Under the pieces are notes generated by a model that saw only the letters and a program-made list of their open reading frames with translations, was not told where the DNA came from and ran no database searches. The translations under genes were made by a program, and so were the position numbers. From Verrucomicrobiota bacterium (GTDB lineage: Bacteria; Verrucomicrobiota; Verrucomicrobiia; Limisphaerales; UBA1100), in assembly GCA_028872645.1 (NCBI GenBank), contig JAPKDK010000025.1, positions 1-19,153 of the forward strand: a stretch of 19,153 nucleotides of DNA, written 5' to 3'. Of this stretch, positions 14,684 to 19,153 are shown piece after piece; the first letter of the stretch is position 1, and the number at the start of each line of letters is the position of its first letter.

Positions 14684-17600
14684 ATGGGCAGCGAAGAACA
14701 AGAAGAGCATGATGCCGACGTGGCGGCAATGACCATGCACCCTTCCTGTGGCGAGCGCCTTGTTCGGCACGTGGGCGATACTTTGCGGTTCACGTTGCGC
14801 GATGTGCCGGTGGGACATTGTGCGGTAATACGTACAGACATCGGGCGCGCTTCGGAGTTGCGGCGGGGTGTCATTCAATCCATTCAGGAACCTGAAGTGC
14901 AGCTGGAAGCGGGTTGGCGTGATGTGCCCATGCAGAACACTGTGGACGGCTGGGCGGTCTCGATGGCGCTCACCGAGGTTGGCTGGTTCCAATCCAAGGC
15001 ATACACGCTCGATGCCGACGGCCAACAACACTGGCCCGATGGCGACAATATTGGCATTTCCGTGCATCCGGATTTCTGCCGCACGGCTAACATAATTTAC
15101 TGCGCCTTCCCGCGTATGTTCGGCTCTAACAAAACTGCACGGGACACCAGCGCGCAGGCAGAGGATAACCGTATCACATCGCTTGATCACGAGGGCTATT
15201 CGGTGATCCCGCCGAGTGGCACTTTCCGTGGGCTCAAGGCTGAGCTGCCGCATATTTTTGAAACCCTTGGCTGCCGCATTCTGCATTTGCTTCCTGTTAA
15301 CCCCGCGCCCACCACATACGCACGAATGGGGCGCTTTGGCAGCCCGTACGCGTGTGGCGATCTGACTGCGATTGATCCTGCGCTGGTCGAGTTCGATAAA
15401 CGCACCACGGGCGTGGAGCAATTTTGCGAACTTACCGATGCCGCGCACGGTTATGGCGGGCAAGTGTTTGTGGATCTCGTGATCAACCACACCGGCTGGG
15501 GAAGCTCGTTACAGAACGAGCATCCCGAGTGGTTTTTGCGCGAAGAGAATGGAGACTTCGCCAGCCCCGGTGCCTGGGGCGTCACGTGGGGTGATCTCGT
15601 GGAGCTTGAGTCACGCCACCGTGGCCTGTGGGAACACTTGGCTGAGGCGTTCCTTACGTGGTGCCGTCGCGGCGTCGACGGGTTCCGCTGCGATGCCGGA
15701 TACAAAGTGCCAATGCCTGTTTGGCGTTATATCATTGCCCGCGTGCGTGAGGAATTTCCCAACGCCATTTTTTTGCTCGAAGGTCTCGGCGGCGGCTGGG
15801 AGGACACGGAAAATCTTCTCACCCGTGGCGGTATGCAATGGGCTTACTCCGAACTTTTTCAGGAATACGACGGGCATCGCGTTGCCGCTTATCTTGATCA
15901 TGCCCTGCCGCAGAGCCAACGCGCCGGCACGCTCATTCATTATAGCGAAACCCATGACAACGAACGCCTTGCCGCCAAAGGACGCGCGTGGTCGCTTTTG
16001 CGTAACCGCCTCTGCGCGCTTACCAGCGTCAATGGCGGATTTGGTTTTACCAATGGCGTTGAGTGGCTGGCTGACGAACGAGTAAACGTTCATAATGCTA
16101 GAGGTCTCAACTGGGGCGCATCGGAAAATATCGTTACCGAGTTAGGTCAACTCAATCAATTACTCGCCACGCACCCCTGTTTTTTTGATGGCGCAAAACT
16201 CACGCGTTTCAGTGATGACGATTCGCCCGTGTTTGCCCTGCGACGTGAGTCCCACGATGGAAAACATCAGCTTATCATCCTCGCTAACACCGAAGAAGAG
16301 TCCGGCCAGACGTTCGAATTGGAGCAAAGCGACTACACAAATTTGCTGGACGAAACACCTGTCACCATGGGCGGTCAAGTCGAATTGTCCCCGTCCCAAG
16401 TGGTTTGCCTTTCGCCTCACGCCGCTTTCGCCACGGATCTTCGTTACGCTACTCAACGCGCGCAAGCTGCTTGGGCAGCGCAATGTTTGTCCACCCGGAT
16501 GGAGCCTGAAGGCATGGGCGAATACGACTGGCGAGAACTTGCGGATCTGGCTGCCGGCAACCCCGAAAGCTTTTTGGCTGCTCTTCCGCACATTGCAGAA
16601 GGCGTTGGCCTGATGGATTCGATGCGCGCCATTATGGACGCCGACTATTTCCCGCAAGTGAACACATGGCGACCGCTCGACGCCACACGCGTGATGCCAG
16701 TGCCCGCCGGTCATTGGTTGCTGGTTCGCGATGAGAAACCTTTTCGCGTCAGTTGGGGCAGCGAACAGGCTGAGTCTGTGCCGGTCACCGAAGGTCACGT
16801 GGCCGCCTTTGCGCCCCGCACGTGTCCGGGCGATTTTCCTTTGCGGTTACGCCGATTGCAGGCCGAAGCCATGGCGGTGGAAGGAATGATCCGCATACTG
16901 ACCCAAGCTCCATCCAATACGGAATACGACGCCAACGATATACGCAACGAATTATCAGACTTGGAGCATCCGATGGTTTTGCTCACCAACGGACGTGGCG
17001 GAATGGCGCGCATGGCGGTGGATTTCGGACGCGTGAAATCTAAATACGATTGCCTCCTCGCCGCCAATTTGGATTTTGATTCGCCGGTGGACCGGCATGT
17101 GTTTGCTAAGCGCGCCAGAATTTGGGCTGTTGCCGATGGTTTTATTACGCCATTGGGCGCGGCGAATTTGCTCGAATTTAAATCCGGCCCACCCGCGCGT
17201 TGGCGGTTTTTGGTGAGCGCGGGAGATAGTCGCGCTGTGGAAATCGAACTGCACGCCGAAATGCCCCATGGCAAAAACATCACCGTATTAACACTGCATC
17301 GTCCCGACATACCCCCGACGAAAGGCGAACCGCTTTTGCCTGATAAAGTATTTAGCCTAACCGTGCGTGTGGATATCGAAGACCGCAGTTTTCACGCCGA
17401 GACGCATCTCGACGAGGCTTGGGAATCCTTCTTTTGGGAAAACATTTCGCATGATGAAAAGGGTTTCTGCTTTGCCCCAGAACGGGATCGCCAACTGGAA
17501 GTCCAAGTCAATCACGGCATATTCCATCACGAAATGGAATGGCGCCGCGATGTGCCACACCCGCTTGAAGCAAATCGCGGCCAATCTCCCGTCGGCGATG

Positions 17601-18931
17601 CGTGCAGTCCAGGTTGGTTTGAGATTCCGTTAGCGCCAAATGGCGAAGCTGTGTTGACGGTGAAAAGTGCCGCCGACACCTTGGCAGCAGAAGATCCGCA
17701 ACCGGCCTGCCGGGGAGATGAAGGCGGTGCATTCAGCCACCGTCTCCAAAATGCCCTCCAACAATTCATCGTCAAACGAGGCGAAGGCCAGACGGTCATC
17801 GCGGGCTATCCGTGGTTTCTCGACTGGGGGCGCGATACATTTATTGCTGCACGCGGATTACTGGCCGCAGGGTGGGGTGATGCGGTCCGCGGCATCGTTC
17901 ACACCTTTGCGCGACTCGAACGGGATGGCACATTGCCCAACGCGTTGCATGGTGGCGATGATTCCAACCGCGAAACTTCGGACGCACCGTTGTGGTTTGG
18001 ATTGGTGTGTGAGGAATTGGCCGATGAAAAGGGCGAATCCGTATATACGGAAATTGTTGGTGATGGGCGCTCGTTGCTCGATGTGTTGGCATCCATTGGC
18101 GCTAGTTATCGTGACGGCACGCCCAATCGCATTCGGATGGATTCCGCAAGCGGATTGATTTGGAGTCCCTCGCATTTCACCTGGATGGATACCAATCATC
18201 CGGCCGGCACACCGCGCGAGGGATATCCGATTGAAATCCAGGCACTATGGATTCGCTTGTTGCGCCAGTTGAATCGTCTGCAACCGGAAGACAACTGGGG
18301 CGCACTAGCAGAATTAGCTACTGAGTCACTGCATAAATATTATTGGCGAGAAGGCACGCCGTGGTTGGCGGATATGTTGCGCGCGGATTCCACTCAATCT
18401 GCTACAGAAGCGCAAGTGGATACAGCGCTGCGCTGCAACAGCCTTATTGCTGTGGCTTTAGGGGTTGTGGAGGGCACTCATGCCCGTCAAACCGTGGGGG
18501 CTGCTCGGGATTATTTAGCTGTGCCCGGCGCGTTGCGTACGCTTGCGCCCTTGCCGGTGGACTTGCCGCTGTTCATCCGTAAGAATGACGGGGGACTTCT
18601 CAACGACCCCGAACAACCGTACTTTGGTCACTATGAAGGCGACGAAGACACACAACGCAAGCTCGCGTATCACAACGGCACTGCCTGGGGTTGGCCGCTG
18701 CCCATTTTCTGCGAGGCAATGGCGCGGGCTTGGGGCAATTCCGTGGAGAGCGTGGCGGCCGCAAAAGGGTATTTGCTTTCGGTGGAACCATTGCTCAATG
18801 AAGGTTGCCTCGGACAATTACCGGAAATTCTTGATGGCGACGCGCCACACGCTCAGCGCGGTTGCGACGCGCAAGCATGGAGCGTGAGCGAGGTAATACG
18901 GGTGTGGAAAATTTTGAACGAACATGATTAA
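14684..18931 (+). CDS. Bifunctional glycogen debranching enzyme: GH13 4-alpha-glucanotransferase plus GH133 amylo-1,6-glucosidase
   Basis: This cytosolic protein has 1415 residues and no export signal. Residues 20-150 look like an N-terminal beta-domain. Residues 180-560 are a GH13 barrel with intact catalytic regions: DLVINHT near 263, GVDGFRCDAG with nucleophile Asp337, FLLEGLGG with acid/base Glu366, and SETHDNER with Asp425. Residues 720-960 match the GDE N-terminal domain (LLTNGRGGMARMAVDFGRVK, VADGFITPLG, WRFLVSAGD). Residues 1000-1415 are the GH133 (alpha/alpha)6 domain: WFLDWGRDTFIAARGL with Asp1047, SDAPLWFGLV, YPIEIQALWIRLL, YHNGTAWGWPL, LPEILDGD with Glu1381, and GCDAQAWSVSEVIRVW. 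The layout is that of eukaryotic AGL, which shifts maltotriose units and then cleaves the remaining alpha-1,6 glucose. The start is uncertain: ATG 14684 abuts the upstream terminator, and ATG 14729 or 14735 remove a poorly conserved acidic leader. Confidence 0.92.
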   Translation: MGSEEQEEHDADVAAMTMHPSCGERLVRHVGDTLRFTLRDVPVGHCAVIRTDIGRASELRRGVIQSIQEPEVQLEAGWRDVPMQNTVDGWAVSMALTEVGWFQSKAYTLDADGQQHWPDGDNIGISVHPDFCRTANIIYCAFPRMFGSNKTARDTSAQAEDNRITSLDHEGYSVIPPSGTFRGLKAELPHIFETLGCRILHLLPVNPAPTTYARMGRFGSPYACGDLTAIDPALVEFDKRTTGVEQFCELTDAAHGYGGQVFVDLVINHTGWGSSLQNEHPEWFLREENGDFASPGAWGVTWGDLVELESRHRGLWEHLAEAFLTWCRRGVDGFRCDAGYKVPMPVWRYIIARVREEFPNAIFLLEGLGGGWEDTENLLTRGGMQWAYSELFQEYDGHRVAAYLDHALPQSQRAGTLIHYSETHDNERLAAKGRAWSLLRNRLCALTSVNGGFGFTNGVEWLADERVNVHNARGLNWGASENIVTELGQLNQLLATHPCFFDGAKLTRFSDDDSPVFALRRESHDGKHQLIILANTEEESGQTFELEQSDYTNLLDETPVTMGGQVELSPSQVVCLSPHAAFATDLRYATQRAQAAWAAQCLSTRMEPEGMGEYDWRELADLAAGNPESFLAALPHIAEGVGLMDSMRAIMDADYFPQVNTWRPLDATRVMPVPAGHWLLVRDEKPFRVSWGSEQAESVPVTEGHVAAFAPRTCPGDFPLRLRRLQAEAMAVEGMIRILTQAPSNTEYDANDIRNELSDLEHPMVLLTNGRGGMARMAVDFGRVKSKYDCLLAANLDFDSPVDRHVFAKRARIWAVADGFITPLGAANLLEFKSGPPARWRFLVSAGDSRAVEIELHAEMPHGKNITVLTLHRPDIPPTKGEPLLPDKVFSLTVRVDIEDRSFHAETHLDEAWESFFWENISHDEKGFCFAPERDRQLEVQVNHGIFHHEMEWRRDVPHPLEANRGQSPVGDACSPGWFEIPLAPNGEAVLTVKSAADTLAAEDPQPACRGDEGGAFSHRLQNALQQFIVKRGEGQTVIAGYPWFLDWGRDTFIAARGLLAAGWGDAVRGIVHTFARLERDGTLPNALHGGDDSNRETSDAPLWFGLVCEELADEKGESVYTEIVGDGRSLLDVLASIGASYRDGTPNRIRMDSASGLIWSPSHFTWMDTNHPAGTPREGYPIEIQALWIRLLRQLNRLQPEDNWGALAELATESLHKYYWREGTPWLADMLRADSTQSATEAQVDTALRCNSLIAVALGVVEGTHARQTVGAARDYLAVPGALRTLAPLPVDLPLFIRKNDGGLLNDPEQPYFGHYEGDEDTQRKLAYHNGTAWGWPLPIFCEAMARAWGNSVESVAAAKGYLLSVEPLLNEGCLGQLPEILDGDAPHAQRGCDAQAWSVSEVIRVWKILNEHD

Positions 18932-19153
18932 TAAAACACAAACTGAATTTGAGCGAATCCTCGATGGCTATTTCAAAGTTGCCTTGCGGGAGAATCCAGT
19001 TTGGGCGAACACGCTTGGCTTGCGCGCTGGAGAGGGAAAACTGGGTGCCACCGGATTGGCGGCGGCCAAGCGGGGCGAGGGTCTTCGTAAGCGAACATTG
19101 GATAAATTGGAACGATTGGCGGCCCACGAATTGAGCGCGGAGCAACATCTCGA
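18924..19153 (+). CDS. DUF885 family protein, N-terminal part (cut by window end)
   Basis: The first 76 residues are visible. FERILDGYFKVALRENPVWA followed by NTLGLRAGEGKLG and, later, LDKLERLAAHELSAEQHL is the typical N-terminus of DUF885, a large helical family that appears related to zinc metallopeptidases. Its HExxH-type region would lie beyond the window. No signal peptide is seen at this start, so a cytosolic protein is likely, though many DUF885 members are exported. The ATG overlaps the debranching-enzyme stop by eight bases (ATGATTAA), which implies translational coupling. The family call rests on the N-terminus only. Confidence 0.7.
   Translation, partial: MINKTQTEFERILDGYFKVALRENPVWANTLGLRAGEGKLGATGLAAAKRGEGLRKRTLDKLERLAAHELSAEQHL

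Noticed and set aside
14573..15490. A 305-codon minus-strand open frame
   Set aside because: It overlaps the ahcY end, the terminator and the debranching enzyme in antisense, and shows no family motif.

Overview
The window looks like chromosomal DNA of a Verrucomicrobiota or Planctomycetota-type bacterium, more likely Verrucomicrobiota. The reasons are the families typical of that superphylum (LamG-DUF1549-DUF1553, DUF1501, DUF1587/1592/1588/1585, DUF1552, DUF3500), start codons that mostly lack a Shine-Dalgarno sequence, and an ArsR-methyltransferase fusion beside metK-ahcY. This is inferred from gene content; there is no rRNA or other taxonomic marker.

Layout. (1) 1-1709, minus strand, runs off the left edge: a secreted protein joining a trypsin-like protease, a DUF1080-like beta-sandwich and a SirB1/transglutaminase-like domain. 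(2) 1904-10997, plus strand: a Tat-exported DUF3500 protein, then two parallel cytochrome/partner modules. Module A is a LamG-DUF1549-DUF1553 protein with one CxxCH site, followed by a Tat-exported DUF1501 protein whose start overlaps its stop. Module B is a DUF1587-1592-1588-1585 protein with two CxxCH sites, followed by a Tat-exported DUF1552 protein. A long hairpin repeat lies between the two genes of module B and supplies the stop codon of the first. (3) 10999-14683: an ArsR-methyltransferase fusion (minus) divergent from metK and ahcY (plus), which end in a clear intrinsic terminator. The 90-bp divergent region has a promoter and two palindromes. (4) 14684-19153: a 1415-residue bifunctional glycogen debranching enzyme (GH13 plus GH133, eukaryote-like layout), overlapped at its end by the start of a DUF885 protein cut by the right edge.

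How the genes fit together. In modules A and B a Sec-exported multi-domain cytochrome c-like protein is paired with a Tat-exported alkaline-phosphatase-like protein. This suggests an extracytoplasmic redox or hydrolytic system whose substrate is unknown. MetK and AhcY form the S-adenosylmethionine/S-adenosylhomocysteine (SAM/SAH) cycle, and the fused regulator is positioned to control them. The debranching enzyme serves cytosolic glycogen breakdown. No tRNA, rRNA, CRISPR array, transposase or phage gene was found. Coding is dense, and no gap exceeds 300 bases.
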